64,000 nt of DNA from Pyxicephalus adspersus (GCF_032062135.1 NC_092859.1:47287494-47351493), one strand, 5' to 3'. Positions 23,991 through 36,689 are shown, counted from the stretch's first letter. The notes: generated by a model not told the origin, from the sequence alone. Made by a program: numbers and translations.

Positions 23991-26900
23991 AACTCATCAA
24001 AGTATAGGAAGTGTCTTTTCATATTTCATTCATCTGTCTTTGTGGCAGTGAGTAAAACATCACGGCTGACATTTTCATACAAGTAAGCCATGAAAAAAAC
24101 AGATTGTGTACTGTGGTCTAGAGGTTGTTGGCTGTCAATCCCCTGTACAGGCTCAGGAGTGTCTCCTCCTGCTGGTTCATTGGTATTTACTACCATAAAA
24201 AACAAAAATGTGTTACATGTTTTATACTTAAAGAACTGTTCCTATTGTTTTGTTCTAACAGGGAACCAAGAAAAGGGCTGGAATGACCCTCCCCAATTCT
24301 CATATGGCTTGCAGGTGTCTGGAAGTGGAAAACGAACACTGCTGAATAAACGAGTACCAGCGCCTTTACAGGATCCCCCAGCAGGTAGGACACGAGATAA
24401 GATTTACGCTGTGTTCTTCCTGTAAGCTTAGTGGGCAAAGAATATATTACTTCCCTAGAGATCACTACAAAGTTGTCTATTTACTGGTGTTAAGGTGACA
24501 ATATTATTAAAAGATACAGTTTTTAGAGTGTATGTATGTTTGTATGAATACATATTTATAGTGATAACCCTGGGTCATTATGTTACAAATAAGTGAAATA
24601 TATTGTTTTTGTTTTATTTTAGTACCCTCAGGGCAATCACTTTCGTCTTCCACGCCTCCAAAGATGCCACCAGCTGGTTCAACAAGCAGTATTGGTCCTC
24701 CTCCAATAGGACAAATCACAACACCCCTCAGAACAGACAACTCAAAGCCAAGTTCTAGTCAAAGAGAATCGGAGGTTCCTGTAGATGTAAAGGACATTCT
24801 GGCCCCACTTCATAAGATCCTCCAGGCCTGCAAAGACGTAATAAAGGTGTTTTCTCATGATTTAACTGGGAACTTCCCCATATAAAAGAATGACACTGAT
24901 TCTTTATTACAAAACTTTTACTATTCTTATTTTTCTAGCTGTTAAATTGTTCAGGTATTGCTAAAGCCTATAGCAGAAGCAGTGTGAAGGAATACATTAC
25001 TTCCTCACTAACTAAAGACAGCCTGAGGAAGAAGAAAAGGGGGAGAGGTGATTGTAGTGTTTAGGATCTACTTGTATTGTCAGCTCTGTTGAAAAGTCCT
25101 GATCTGAGTGACTTCCAGGTCTACACACCTGTATAAGATTTTCCTTTTATGATGTTATATTTATGTAGACTGAGACTTTGGGACATGGGGGGCATTAGAT
25201 GAATGTGATTTACACATTTCACCTTTCATTTCTGGGAACAAGACGTGGCGAAATAGCTTACAGTTTATTATGCATTTTAAGTAGGTTCGGGAGTTGTAGG
25301 TTGAAACAATCGCTTTTAATAATGGACAGATATTGTCTGCATATTTACCAGACTGTTCCTGTACGCATTAGACATACCAGGATGTAAATGTCATGTATCC
25401 TGTTACAAGTAATTGCTGTGTACCTAACGTAGCGCTGTCATTACAGCATTTCATACAACTAAATAGCATGTATTCCTAGCAGTACGTCAAATATTTGTTA
25501 GGTAATGACTGCAGTTTTCATTTATCTGTATGTATCATACACACGGTCCCTTACATGAAACTTTATATCATTAAAGTCTGTAAAGTGGTGTGTTTGATAT
25601 TATGTAAGGATCCATGTATAACACACTGTGATATACAATGATATACTATAGCTGGTACAGTAGAATAAAATCCCTGTGTACTCAGGGAAAGAAAAGTTTT
25701 TGTAATAAGTAGTTTTGCAATTTTTAGCATTTTATTTCAAAAAGCTGTTATGGGAAATCCATCAGAGCTAAGCTTCTTATATTCATTTTAGTTAGCCTTC
25801 TCACTTAATCTTCGGGTTTAATAACTTTTGGTTCTCCTGACCTGGAATTATTAAGCATTCTGACATCTTTGACTTGTTAGAGGCAGCCAAGGAACTTGAA
25901 TTTTCAGAAGATAAAAAATTGCATGAGACAGATAGATTTAATCCTAAAGGTCAGTTCCAGCTATACAATAAATGAGCAAAATCTTCTAGTGACCACCACC
26001 TGTCACTGTGAATATGTAGAAAGATACGCTGTCTAGTGCTAAAACCGGAAGAGAAACATACTCCTCTGTCCTAGCAAATGCTTTAAAATTAATATGTGGA
26101 TATTTTTTTTTACAGAAACAAGTGTTTCTTGATATAGGCAGGAGACTTGCCACCCTGGAAGAAATGTGGAGCAGTGGAAAGCTATCAAGTCCTGTGCAGA
26201 GAAGAATGGTATTATTAGTGAAAGGTAGGTGCCCTGTTCACATAACTCTTCTAACTTTTTATAGGTAATTAGTTTAATGAAAATACTAATCATATAAAGT
26301 GTTTATATGGTGTAAGTGATTATAACTTGTAATGTGTTTAAACTTTTTACTAATATGTGTTCGTGATTGCAAAAAGGGGCAAAACCACAAGGCAGAAGTT
26401 TACTGGGTAAATTTATTTTTATTTGCATTTTAAAGGGTTCAAAATTAGAACAGTACAGTTATTGGAAAGAACATATATAAATGAAATATGATATGAAAAT
26501 AGAACATATAAAAATGAAATAAATATGTAAATAGAGTAATTGTACATCCAATAAGGACCATAGTAAGAAACACATTTGATATAAAACAATAATAATACCG
26601 GGGGAGGGGGTTGGGGAGCTGGGGGGGGGGGGGAAAAAGGGGGGTGGGGATACCTGGGAAAAACGGAGATACTTGTTTTTGTTTCTCCTCCAGGTTTTCC
26701 CCAATTGTTCACTATATAAGAGTGGCTGTCCTGTACTGCAGTGAATTATCTTTTCCATTTTCTCTGGTACTCATTTCAGCTATTAGTCATGGGAAATGAT
26801 AGAAGACACCTTGATTGATCCTAACTTTTTTTTTTATAATATTTTTAGAACTTGAAAGTCAGCATTGGAATTCTGCTGATGAAATACACAGATCTTTGAT

Positions 26901-27045
26901 GGTAGATCACGTAAACGAAGTCAGCCAGTGGATGGTGGGAGTGAAACGCTTAATTGCTGAAGCAAGAAACTTACCTCATGGGGAAGCATCTGCAAAAGAT
27001 GAAGCTGCAACAGAAAACACTGACAGTGTCCAGCAGGACACATAG
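22122..27045 (+). CDS. SRA1: SRA1 (steroid receptor RNA activator 1 protein, SRAP), complete
   Basis: Nuclear receptor co-regulator. Its mRNA also acts as a co-regulatory RNA in mammals. Five coding exons: 22122-22146, 24262-24384, 24623-24846, 26116-26224 and 26849-27045; the 678 nt encode 225 aa, slightly shorter than human. The N-terminus MAELYVKPG joins [17 protein letters not shown], the conserved SRA1 signature. A Pro/Ser-rich linker follows (residues ~50-95). The helical C-terminal bundle contains [19 protein letters not shown], then [19 protein letters not shown] and [17 protein letters not shown]. It ends in an acidic tail. The start at 22122 is chosen because it is the first in-frame ATG after an in-frame TAA at 22005 and has a good context (GACATGG). 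The short extra N-terminus of the human long form is missing. Head-to-tail after APBB3 as in human, convergent with C1QTNF2. Confidence 0.96.
22667..22900 (+). mobile_element. MITE family D copy 2, in SRA1 intron 1
   Basis: TTAA (22663-22666) followed by AGCGGAAATAAACTGAAAAT. Shares the inner 'TCGCACTGCGCAGGAG' and 'GGGGAAATAAAAAG' blocks with the copy at 38218-38616. The right end is eroded, so the limit given is approximate. Confidence 0.65.
23947..23986. repeat. (AT)20 microsatellite
   Basis: Forty bases of perfect AT alternation in SRA1 intron 1, about 275 bp before exon 2. Likely polymorphic. Confidence 0.97.
26600..26650 (+). repeat. G-rich tract with a G13 run, possible G-quadruplex
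   Basis: Five or more separate runs of four or more G within 51 bases on the SRA1 sense strand, including 13 G at 26621-26633. It lies in the last SRA1 intron, about 200 bp before the final exon. Quadruplex formation is an inference from the run pattern. Confidence 0.8.
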
Positions 27046-27512
27046 GAGGCGATTTTAGTACACAGTCATATTGCTATGCAGTCTATCAACAGTATCAAAT
27101 GACTTTTTTCAGTTGATATGTTTTTATGGTATTTTTTTCTGGATTTGAAGGCCATTTTTGTTCCATGGCATCTTTTAGTTATGACAGCCATTTTGAGCAG
27201 TGAAACAATGTTAACAGTTAAACAGCTTATCGGTTAAACAGGAATCATAAATAACCGGGGCTGTCTATTGCTCATCTTCCACAATGGCTCCCTTCACAGT
27301 GCACTTTAATTGCCAAGTTACTGTATTATCTGAGCCATGAATGGCAATGAAGTGGAAACTGATAATACCTGCAAAAGGTAAACTTTTGTGCAGTATTATT
27401 AAAGCAGTGACTATTATCTTTATCACCAAATCTTCAGCTACACAATCAGTACACTGAATTTGACATCTTTTATTTGACAAATAGACCTTATGACCTTATG
27501 GTGTTTTTTTTA

Positions 27513-27518
27513 AATAAA
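27513..27518 (+). terminator. Candidate SRA1 poly-A signal (AATAAA)
   Basis: First canonical hexamer with a GT-rich stretch behind it ('TTTTGTGATGTTT', near 27540), about 470 bases after the SRA1 stop. No transcript evidence is available. Confidence 0.5.
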
Positions 27519-28013
27519 TTTGGTTATATTCGAAATCATATTTTGTGATGTTTATATACAAAAAGTTTAAAAAAATCAGTTAATACAAGATAAAGAATAC
27601 TGCATCTTTGTATTACATTAAAACATTCAAGTTGTAGCTCGCAACATAATATATCTCACCAATATGTTAATATTCAAATCACCACATCTATATTGTTTTT
27701 TTTTTGGTGGAATTTTGCACTCCCCTGCATATCCCTTTGTCCTTCTACTGATATTTCAGGGCTACTTTCTATACACAAGCAGACTGAGGGGATTAAACAA
27801 ATACAGTGAGCAGGAAGATCTACCAAGCAACAACTTGGAGTCACAACCAATGTATCAGACATGTTCTATGCAATTTGGACTGCCCTAATTGGATGTTCTA
27901 CCCTGATCTATGTTCCAGCTTTCTCCGGAATGCCTCTTAACAAATCATAGCTGTTTATTCAGTAGTTGCTTAGGATTTTTAAAAAGCTATTGTTGGCTTT
28001 TTGTTTTAGCCTT

Positions 28014-28110
28014 ACTGTTATTTGCAACCTCTATTTATTATACAGCGCTGCGTAATATGTTGGCACTTTTTAAATCCTGTTTATTAATATTAATAATAAT
28101 AATAATAGTG
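28014..28110 (+). mobile_element. L2/CR1-clade LINE 3' tail, short
   Basis: Holds 'CAGCGCTGCGTAATATG', 'AAATCCTG' and a TAATAATAA end, as in the tails at 21606 and 45986. Only the last ~100 bases of the element are present. Confidence 0.8.
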
Positions 28111-28531
28111 TAAAGTTTGGCTCTGTATGTGTGCTGCATTGCCACATACAGAATCAGCCACCATCATCACACTGGAGTAACATCATCAGTGACCATCCAA
28201 AGGGGATTGTCATGGAGTTGATGGCGAAAAGGGTGGATTCCTGGGACATGGTGGTGCAGCGCACCTGCAAACGATGCTGCATACTTGCTAATTATGGCCG
28301 AAGCTCACCACCCACCAAGTTCACTTTTGCTTTAAAAGTTAGTTAACATTTCACCTTGTCCCTAAAAACTAAAGTAAATAAACCCTTTAGTCTCTCCTGA
28401 ATACTACCTTGGGGAAATATGTATAAAGCAGTGAATGTAATTTTTACTAATCCTCTGATTAATTGATAGTTGTTATTTAAAACACTCCCCTGACAGTTTA
28501 ACTTGCAATGATTGTCCAAAGTCAGATTTAA

Positions 28532-28939
28532 GGTGCGTACACACTTCCAATTTTTATCGTTCCAATCGAACGATCGATTGGGCAAAAAATCGTTCGTAAA
28601 AAAGTAACCAACAACGCCGACGAACGAGGAAACTCGTTGGAAACGAACGACCGGACCGGCGGATCGGATTGGACGACGATCGTTGAACATCGTTCGTGTG
28701 TACGGTCGTTCGTTGATCGTCCATGGTCTGAGCATGCGTGATGAACGAACGTCCGTTCACTTTCCTGTCATGCACATAGTTCCTCTATCGCTTAAACGAT
28801 CGTATCTATTGTGTGTACAATATCTACGAACGATCGTGTCGTTATCTCTATGTGCAGGATCGGGGCTATACGATCGTTCGTATATATCGTGCAGGATCGT
28901 TCGTTTTCCAACGATAATAATTGGAAGTGTGTACGTAGC
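28532..28939. mobile_element. MITE family C copy 1, TTAA-type target site
   Basis: The left end GGTGCGTACACACTTCCAAT and the right end ATTGGAAGTGTGTACGTAGC are inverted repeats that match over about 20 bases. It is flanked by TTAA (28528-28531) and TTTA (28940-28943), consistent with a TTAA duplication with one change. The interior is rich in CGATCG/GAACGAT palindromes and CpG. 408 bp, no transposase. TTAA duplication points to the piggyBac or Kolobok superfamilies; which one is not decided. Confidence 0.85.
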
Positions 28940-29887
28940 TTTACTGCTCTTAAAGTGTAAGTAACCCCTTACAATGAACTTTTGTTTTGCGTCTGTTTAT
29001 TATGCTATTAAGACTGTTACAGGATGTGTTTTGTAAGTGCAAATAATACCAGTCTTGTGCACTCATCATTGTTATCAGCCCTGCCTGTTTCACCTTTGTG
29101 GGCTACAGAACACTTCCCCTTTCCTCATCTCCATAACGTAGTCTTAACATACACTTTCTGTTTTAGGATGTTTACTCTGATTCTCCATAGGTAAAGAATG
29201 GTTTTTGAGTCTTGTCACCCTATGACAGGGAGAGTGTTACTGGTAGGATTACTAGGTGAAAATAAAGGGAACACAATTTTAAAAATGGTAAGCTGCATTA
29301 TATTTTGTTACTGACTTTGAAACACTGTAAAAACTTTAAACCCTAATTCAACATTATATAAGTACTTCAGAGGTATGGCCACAGTAATGTCATAACAAAT
29401 AGTATTTAGCAAATTAAAAACACAGTAGTGCGCTTTACAACTTTGGTGTAGCAGTATTTAAAAGGGTACTAAAATCTTGCCCATTCACATGCGCTGTTGA
29501 TGTGGCCAACCTCTCCACCAATCAGAGTGTTCCCTGCAGCTCCAAGATAAGATTCGCTTTTTGATGATTTCTGATCTATCAAATTTAGTTTATATTACAT
29601 TTTATGTCCAATTCCCTGCAAAAAAGATGACTGCCTGCCATAGTTGACTTTGCTATTGTTCTAAGGGACATGTGGCAAGGCTAAAAACAGGGTAGTTACT
29701 GTCCTGTGCATTTTTATCCTCCATAATTTAGTTATTTGAATTTCACAATTTTGTGGGGTAATTAATTGGCAAGAAGTATGCTTTTCCCAAATGCATTTGC
29801 CAGTTTGGCATCTTTTGACATCCTATTTTTTTAATATTTTGTTATAGTGTATCTAACCAAAAGAACTACCAGTCCCTAAATGTGGGT

Positions 29888-29893
29888 TTTATT
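29888..29893 (-). terminator. Candidate C1QTNF2 poly-A signal
   Basis: TTTATT on the plus strand, which is AATAAA on the gene strand, about 390 bases after the C1QTNF2 stop. Chosen because it is the nearest canonical hexamer I saw; alternatives are not excluded. Confidence 0.3.
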
Positions 29894-30278
29894 AGATTTG
29901 TTTCTGGCTAGGAAAGTGCAGCGTTGTCACCCCAGAACAAGACTACAGATGACTTGTCCTCTACTCAGGGCAAAGAGAGTGCTGGGAAAATGTTATGTTA
30001 GCTATAGAGCACAAGTAGATATCAGCCCATTGGTAAAGTTTTGAGATTCATGTTGGTTTTAGCAGAAATTAACACTTTGTTCTGGAGGAGTTTTTAATGT
30101 TTTTTTTTGTTACTAACTGAAAATTTTTTGTTGTCACATATAGATAAAATTGGCTCTCACATACTAACGGTTGAATATTTTGAGTCTACTGAAAGCCTGA
30201 AAACATTTTGAAATCTGCGGTTTCTTTAAAAAAGTCAGGTAGAGGTTTTGAAAGGCAAGAATGCCTATTCACTGCAGT

Positions 30279-31587
30279 TCAGCTTACACCTGCTGTTTCC
30301 TTGATCATGTTCTTATTATTATACTTTATCTCATCAATGTATTCTTGTTCAGGGTAGATAAGGAAACCTGTAAACAAACTATCTGTCCAGTATGGATCAT
30401 AAAAAAGTCCATTCTGTTCAGAGTAAAATATCTGAAGCCACACTTCATCTCCAGCTTTCAAAGGAAGAATGGTGGACCCTGATGCTATGTCGTGGTTCCC
30501 AGTGTTGGCATCAAATGTTTTTATTTTGTATTGACCATTGTGAACCAGTCCAATAGCCAAGTGCTTGTTTGCCAAAGTAATGTCATATGTGAAGAAATAA
30601 ATACCAGGAATGCTGCATATATACTTCCCACTACTGGCATTGTAATGTCCTCCTTCATTCATAAGGACTTTATCAAACTTGATAGGTAGCCGTTCCTTGG
30701 GGTAACTTTTGGTGACAGCCACAGAAAATGCAGACTTCGCTTTTTTTGAGCCACAAGTACATGGGCCAGGCATCCCTGTATCCCCCTTCTTTCCTTTTGG
30801 TCCTTTATTTCCTGTTTTCCCTGGTATCCCAGGATCACCACGAATACCTTTTGGACCTCTTGGGCCAGCTCGTCCAATTGCTCCCTGCTTCCCCTTACCA
30901 CCTTGTTTTCCTGCATTTCCAACTCTGCCAGGGGTACCTGAAGAACACAGAAGAATACTTTTTTATTGCATTATTTTATGATAATTTACAGCCTAATCCA
31001 AAAGTTCTGGTGCTACTGTTAAAATTATACCCTGAATTGGCCCTAAAGGCCAATTCACACCAGAAACACTAGTATCCATTTTGCTGAGGTATGGCAACAC
31101 ATCCTAGCACGTGAACTAGAGAAATCCCCAGTGTACACCAAGTAATGTGTTAGCTTGCTTTTGGTGAAAAGATTGCATGCTGCATTTATTGTAGTTTAGT
31201 GTATTGGAAGGTCCACATCTGTGCAGAACTGTGTCTCCACAGTGTCCTGGTGAAATAAAACTGTATCCAACCAGAAATGCCTAATATGGCTTTTGAAACA
31301 GAAACATGTTAACAAACACTGGAAATTGGTGGCATACCATCATCTCCTTTTTCTCCTTTATCCCCATCTTTTCCATCTTTGCCATCTTTTCCTGGAAATC
31401 CCATTCTTCCAATGGTACCAGTGGATCCAGGATGACCCGGAACTCCAGGCGGTCCAGGAGGTCCTGGCATGCTACAGAGCAGCTGAGAGTTGTCTTTGGT
31501 ATATTGTAACTCTCCTTTAGCAGAACTGGTGAGCAGGTTATTGGCTGCACATGGAAAAGTCCAAATCAGAAGCACCAGTGAAATCAT
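30279..31587 (-). CDS. C1QTNF2: C1QTNF2 (complement C1q/TNF-related protein 2), complete coding region
   Basis: Secreted adiponectin-paralogue family protein. Two coding exons, 31338-31587 and 30279-30937 (complement), join in phase within a Gly codon (exon ends GATGATG/GTATGC; acceptor TTCTTCAG/G) and give 302 aa. Residues 1-16 are a signal peptide ([16 protein letters not shown]). Residues 42-143 are 34 unbroken Gly-X-Y triplets, with [19 protein letters not shown] in the first exon. The C1q domain follows from [18 protein letters not shown] through [12 protein letters not shown] (NAS sequon), [20 protein letters not shown] and [19 protein letters not shown] to [10 protein letters not shown]. 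The wording fits C1QTNF2 better than C1QTNF7. The C-terminus runs about 17 residues beyond the human length. An acceptor-like CTAG with a pyrimidine tract lies 9 bases before the ATG, so a non-coding first exon further right is expected but not located. Confidence 0.96.
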
Positions 31588-31599
31588 TGTTTAACCCTA

Positions 31600-33700
31600 G
31601 ATGTGATGAGAGAAAAGGCAAAAATAAACCCAGGGAGATTGCAGGAGTATTATTTCTGGGGGTAATTAGCATGGCATGTATAGTTAGCTATCAGGCATTT
31701 GTTGCATGGAACAGATATGTTAAAAAGTTTGGTTGATTGGTGTGTCTATTATAAATGATTGAGGAAGGAGGGGTCACCATGTGTAAATTATCAATTGAAA
31801 GTATTATTTTAATGGGAATATACTGGAACTGGAATCTGTCAAATTAAATGCTATTTTCTGGTCATTAAAGGAAGATCCAAGGAGGAATCGGGATAGGTAG
31901 TATTGTTAACTTATGATGGAAGACTGTCAAAGTGCCAAAATAGTTCAAGGGACAGATGCAGGTCCCACCATAGATCTGGAGGGGGATTTCCCCAGATTAC
32001 CCCCATGGAACAAAAGCTTTGAATGTGCTATTTCTATGCAATAATATTATCAGTAGCATCCTCTAGACCAGAAGTGACGTGTATGATCTAAAGGTAAATC
32101 TGTCAGGGTAGTAAGGGGGAAAAAAGTTATTTTCATGGGCTAAAGGGAGTTATTTGGGGGCTTAATTATACAAGTTTTGTCCGTTTCTTTGTTCAAATCT
32201 GTTAAACAGCCTTGGTAAACAAAATATTTTGTGAGAAATTTTGAAGTTAAACTAAGACACCATTGCATCACATTAATTTATTCCCTACCTCAAAGCTCTA
32301 GGAGGTAGGGAATGTACAATATGATAGGTAAGGGAATTTGATGAGGGCCATTTATCAAGGTAAAGGTGGGGGCTTTTAGGCTTAATGAGGACCTTACTAA
32401 AAGCCAAAGTTGTGTGACAATTAGAGAGTGAGAGCAGCTCTGGATAATGATTTTCATTTAATTGCGTTAGAATTCATATTTTCCGAACTGCTCAGAAGTT
32501 TCGATCGGGTGTCAAGTCTTCCTTAAATGCATAACTTTTGATCTTGTGGATGACAGTGGTCATTTTTTCAAGTATGCTTTGGGAGCATAGAATGCATTTG
32601 GTCATGTTTAGCACACCAAAATTTATATAGGCAGTGTTGAAGACAGCAGTAATTTTTTTTTACTGCACACAAATGTCACATATAGATAATAAAACAGTAA
32701 ATACACAGGAAGCCTACCTATAAAAAGTACGGTAAATGCAGAATTTTACACAACATTTCTTTTTCTGTTGTTACAGGATTCTTTGGACTTTTGTTACATT
32801 TTAATTAAAAAAAATTTAGACTATATTTTTGACTATATAATTTTGACAATTTTGACTATAAAAAAACACCTATTAGAAACCAGTTGAAAATAACTAATCA
32901 CAAATGTTTACCTAATAATGCTTGACCAAACATTCTTTTTAATGGCTGTATGCTCTAGCATACATTCTAATAAAATATAACTCCAGGCAAATAACTTAAT
33001 GTGCAGAATAAAAAAATACATTTTCCATTCCAAACGATTTGAATATCTGTCCATCCATTTCTAGAGTTTGTGGAATAAACCACTTACGGTTAAAAAATAC
33101 AGGGTTCTCTTTCCAACCTCAGCATAGCAGAAGCCAGTTAATGAGGTCATATTCATGTTTTCTTTGCTGTCTTTTCCTATAAATCCCCAATCTGAATTCA
33201 TCTGTATGGGTATTGCAATTGATACCCCATCAAACTCAGGTACTTATGTACCTAGGTACACTAGCTGCATTTTAAAGTAAATCTGATGTAATGATAAATA
33301 CAAGGCTAGTTGTTTTTTATAGTGCCATCTACAGATATATTACAGGTGCATAACTTTTTTATTTTTTTTTTAATGTCCCCATGTATGGTTGACTGCACTC
33401 ATTTAATCTATTAAACTAAGGTATTTTATAATATAAGCAGAAAGAAATTATAGGACTGGTGAATGCAAAGATGTAAAATTGGGTGGGTATGAGGTTAAAT
33501 ATACATTATTTTCCATTATTTTGCTGCATACTTTTGTATTTCGCTTTGATGCTGGTACTTTGCATTTTGGCTACCGGTGTGTATGGGAACTAAAGCCTAA
33601 AAGCAAAGATTATTGTTCCTTATAAGCAGCTCTGCTGAACAGGACGAGTGGGTCATACTACTTATTGGTAGGTGTAGAACTCTCAGTGAGTATACAGTAA
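31600..33700. other. Region 5' of C1QTNF2; nothing recognised
   Basis: AT-rich. It should contain the first intron, the non-coding first exon and the promoter of C1QTNF2, but no CpG-rich or TATA-plus-donor arrangement stands out. No open frame resembles a protein. Confidence 0.4.
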
Positions 33701-33721
33701 TTGCTTGCTTGCAGTGATTGC

Positions 33722-33905
33722 CCTGGATTCACTGTGGTAGATCACTAAAAGGCTGTCTGTGGACAACCGCTGTACTTGCCTATGATAGAGGGCATAATGG
33801 GGTGCCTCCCACTTATCCTTTCCCTCCCCTCTCTATGGATCTGAACAACAACGTCTGTACCGCAGTCGTTCATTCTAGTGTTGCTAATAACGATCATTAA
33901 ATATT
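33722..33905. mobile_element. Decayed MITE family C relative
   Basis: 'CCTTTCCCTCCCCTCTCTATG' followed by 'CGCAGTCGTTCATTCTAG' recalls the middle of the copies at 49078 and 59231. Ends not recognisable. Confidence 0.4.
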
Positions 33906-34184
33906 TCCAGCAACATAAATTCAGTATAAACGTGTTCATAACTTGGGAGTTTCATCAATTTTTCCAATTTAAATTGTATTATTTGACATTGGGAAAAAGT
34001 CTGATTTTTGTTAATAATAGAATTACCAATCATGGGAGCCTATTCATTTTGTCATTTTCAAGGTTTTTCAGAGACAGTTCTTTTTCTGTGAATGACTACC
34101 AACAAATACAAGTTTGTAAACTCCACTACTTAAAACAATACTTTACTTTTGTTAGCTAATAACTCATCCCAATGGCTGTGAAGC

Positions 34185-34500
34185 ACTTACGCTCTGTACA
34201 GATTTCAGATGATTGTCGTTGGAAACAATCTTTTGTGATTGTTTTCTGTGACAGGAGAACAAACGTGTGCTGTACACACAGCAATGTTATGTTCAATGGA
34301 GAGGGCAGGGGGGATGATGACCAAGTGGCACCCAGCTGTGCTCCCCTCTATAGGAATGCATAATGGATATTCATCACCCCAGTGTGGTGGGCCGATAAAT
34401 GATGTTGGGGGACCATTTTACACATGTCAAATTCCCAGAGACAAACAGTTTTTCTCTGGTGAGAATCATCTGATGTGCGGAGGAAGCTTTAGGTAGAGCT
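34185..34500. mobile_element. Decayed MITE family C relative
   Basis: Contains 'TCGTTGGAAACAATCTTTTG', 'TGTGCTGTACACACAGCA' and 'CAATGGAGAGGGCAGGGGGG', all echoing the copies at 49078 and 59231, here in inverse order. Strong divergence; limits approximate. Confidence 0.45.
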
Positions 34501-35236
34501 TTGTTTAATAGATAATTTACCCTATTTCTAGAGGCTAAACAAGCACTGACATGTAATATAGTAAAAAAAGGAAGAAGAAGCAAAACAAATACTTTCTTTT
34601 CTATTTCTTTTAAATCATCTCAATCAATTATCAGCTTACATAAAACACTTGACACTGGACAAATTTGGAATTATTCCAGAAAGCAAATTTATTCTTTCAT
34701 CCAAATCAGTTGATTTTCACTCCAGCTGTTTTCCATGAACTGGCCTTAACTAACAACATATTTTTGCTCAGCTCCAAATACCAAATTAAAACCAGAGACA
34801 CAGACGTGTCTGTACTATATGATGTGTAGGCCTTGTCAGGGAAAGCCTACAATGAAACTAAATTTTTCATACTTGTAAGTCTGCACACATGTAGGACACT
34901 TGGCAACAATTTCTTGGCAGGAAATTACATTTCACTAAATAGTATACTTTGAAACCAAATACAAAAAAGGAATTCAGTGTTAATTATTAGATAATTAAAA
35001 TTTAATTGAAGCCAAAAATGTTGCACACATGATTCCATGTCTGTGGATATAAATACACATAGTAAATAAAACAAGTGGAAAGACTGAAATGTAATTTTTA
35101 TTTTGTAGTTGTTGATCTTATACACAAATTTACTTAAACCTTGTACTTATTTTTATGTTCCCACATCACCCATAGTGTTACTGAGTGTTAGTGATTTAAA
35201 CCTTGTACTCATACTATATTCTCCTAGCACTCATAT

Positions 35237-35382
35237 GGGTCTATTTATAAAGCAGTGAATCTTACATTCACTAAAACATTCCTTGGTGGAGAATCAATTA
35301 CTGAAATTAAAACACATGAATTTGGAATATTCTGTGCCATGGAATGTTTCAGTGAATGCCAGATTCACTGCTTTGTAAAAAG
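35237..35382. mobile_element. Palindromic MITE, family B copy 2
   Basis: Left arm GGGTCTATTTATAAAGCAGT and right arm ending CAGATTCACTGCTTTGTAAA. The arms pair over 'CATTCACTAAAACATTCC' and 'GGAATGTTTCAGTGAATG'. About 146 bp, no coding capacity. Confidence 0.85.
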
Positions 35383-35700
35383 ATATCATAGTGTTACAAA
35401 GTTTCTTGAAGCATGTACTTATACTATGCCCCCCACCAATCATTCTGGTCTGAACATAGACACATTAAAGGCTCTCTCCCCCTCAAATCCATGTAAAATT
35501 GCTGGTGCCTGGTGTGGTGCATTGGGAATGCATTACCACAATATGTTTAATGCATTTTCTATGAGAGCGTTGTATTGCTTTGCTCTGCTTTGCTTGAACA
35601 CTAGTGCAACAGACCGCTTTACATTTTAAGAAATTAAATAGTGCCATCAATGGAGACTTACAAAGTGTTTTCAGTTGATAGCTTCTTCAAGGCACACATT

Positions 35701-35869
35701 GGGCTGAGTTATCAAAACTCTCCAGGACTGGAGAAGATAGCCTATCATGAAAGAACCTGAGTTTGAAAACATTTACCAACTAATAGCAAACGATCTTCAA
35801 GAAATCCATTATCCATGTTCTCCCATGATCGTCTATCTTTTCCAGCCTTAGCCCGCTTTATTAAATCAG
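35701..35869. mobile_element. Palindromic MITE, family A copy 3
   Basis: Starts GGGCTGAGTTATCAAAACTC, inner core 'AACATTTACCAACTAATAGC', ends TATTAAATCAG. Shorter (about 169 bp) than the other copies because part of the left arm is lost; the 'CTATCATG' variant is shared with the copy at 40871. Confidence 0.75.
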
Positions 35870-36373
35870 TTCCAATGTATTTGAAGCAAAAACAGAGGAG
35901 ACTGGGCCTAAGATGGAAAAAGAAGCGAAGGAAATTTGTTATTTTCTGATGTCCTTTTGGCAAAAATGTACTTTCTGCTATCCTTTACCCTAAACCACAG
36001 CCCTAATAAAAATGCATCAACATGGTAGATGCATCAATAAAGTGTCATAGCACACAGTTTAATAAAGAATTATGTGCAGAGCACGTATTATTTGTTCTGT
36101 TACAAATGCAGAATATACTTGTTGCTAAACTAAAGGACAGGAAATCAGCAAATTAAAAGTCCTTCTTTCATGGTTATAGCTGTAAGAGAAGGTATGACTG
36201 CAACTTTTTATTTACAATTCCAGAGCAGATTGTATTGTATTTGGTTATTACACTTCCCATTTGAAATGTTAATAAGATGCACATGGGGCAGGTATTGACA
36301 GGCTAGTAGTATCAGCTCCTGTATTAGCACCTTTTATCTGAAATTTCAAAACCTTTATATTTGCTGCAATGGA

Positions 36374-36509
36374 ACCTATTTATAATGCAGTGAACCTAGC
36401 ATTCACTGAAACATTCCTTGGTGGAGAATATTTTAGATCCAATAGCAGGAATTACTTCTGCACCAAGGAATGTTTCAATAAATGTCAGATTGCTTTATAA
36501 ATAGACCCC
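36374..36509. mobile_element. Palindromic MITE, family B copy 3
   Basis: Left arm 'CTATTTATAATGCAGTGAA' and right arm ending 'GCTTTATAAATAGACCCC'; inner pair 'ACATTCCTTGGTG' and 'CACCAAGGAATGT'. About 136 bp. It lies 1 kb from copy 2. Confidence 0.85.
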
Positions 36510-36689
36510 TATGCGTCATTGGTTTGTAGTAAACACATAGATCTGGACCTAGTGTAACTAAATTTCACAAAGGTTCCAACTAGAGATGGTCAGATAGTTC
36601 TGCTCGGAGCTGATTTCGCTTTTAGATTCTATGTGTTTTTTGAAGCCTTTAAATCCAGCAGATGTTGTTAAACACAGATAAACGGTATC

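Noticed and set aside
26419..26758. Proline-rich minus-strand frames
   Set aside because: They are the antisense of the G-run in the SRA1 intron and have no other support.
28343..28964. Several arginine-rich frames of 73 to 130 codons
   Set aside because: They fall in the CGATCG-rich MITE at 28532-28939 on both strands, as expected for a palindrome-rich GC island.
30709..31072. Plus-strand proline- and phenylalanine-rich frames
   Set aside because: They are the antisense of the collagen-like Gly-X-Y exon of C1QTNF2.
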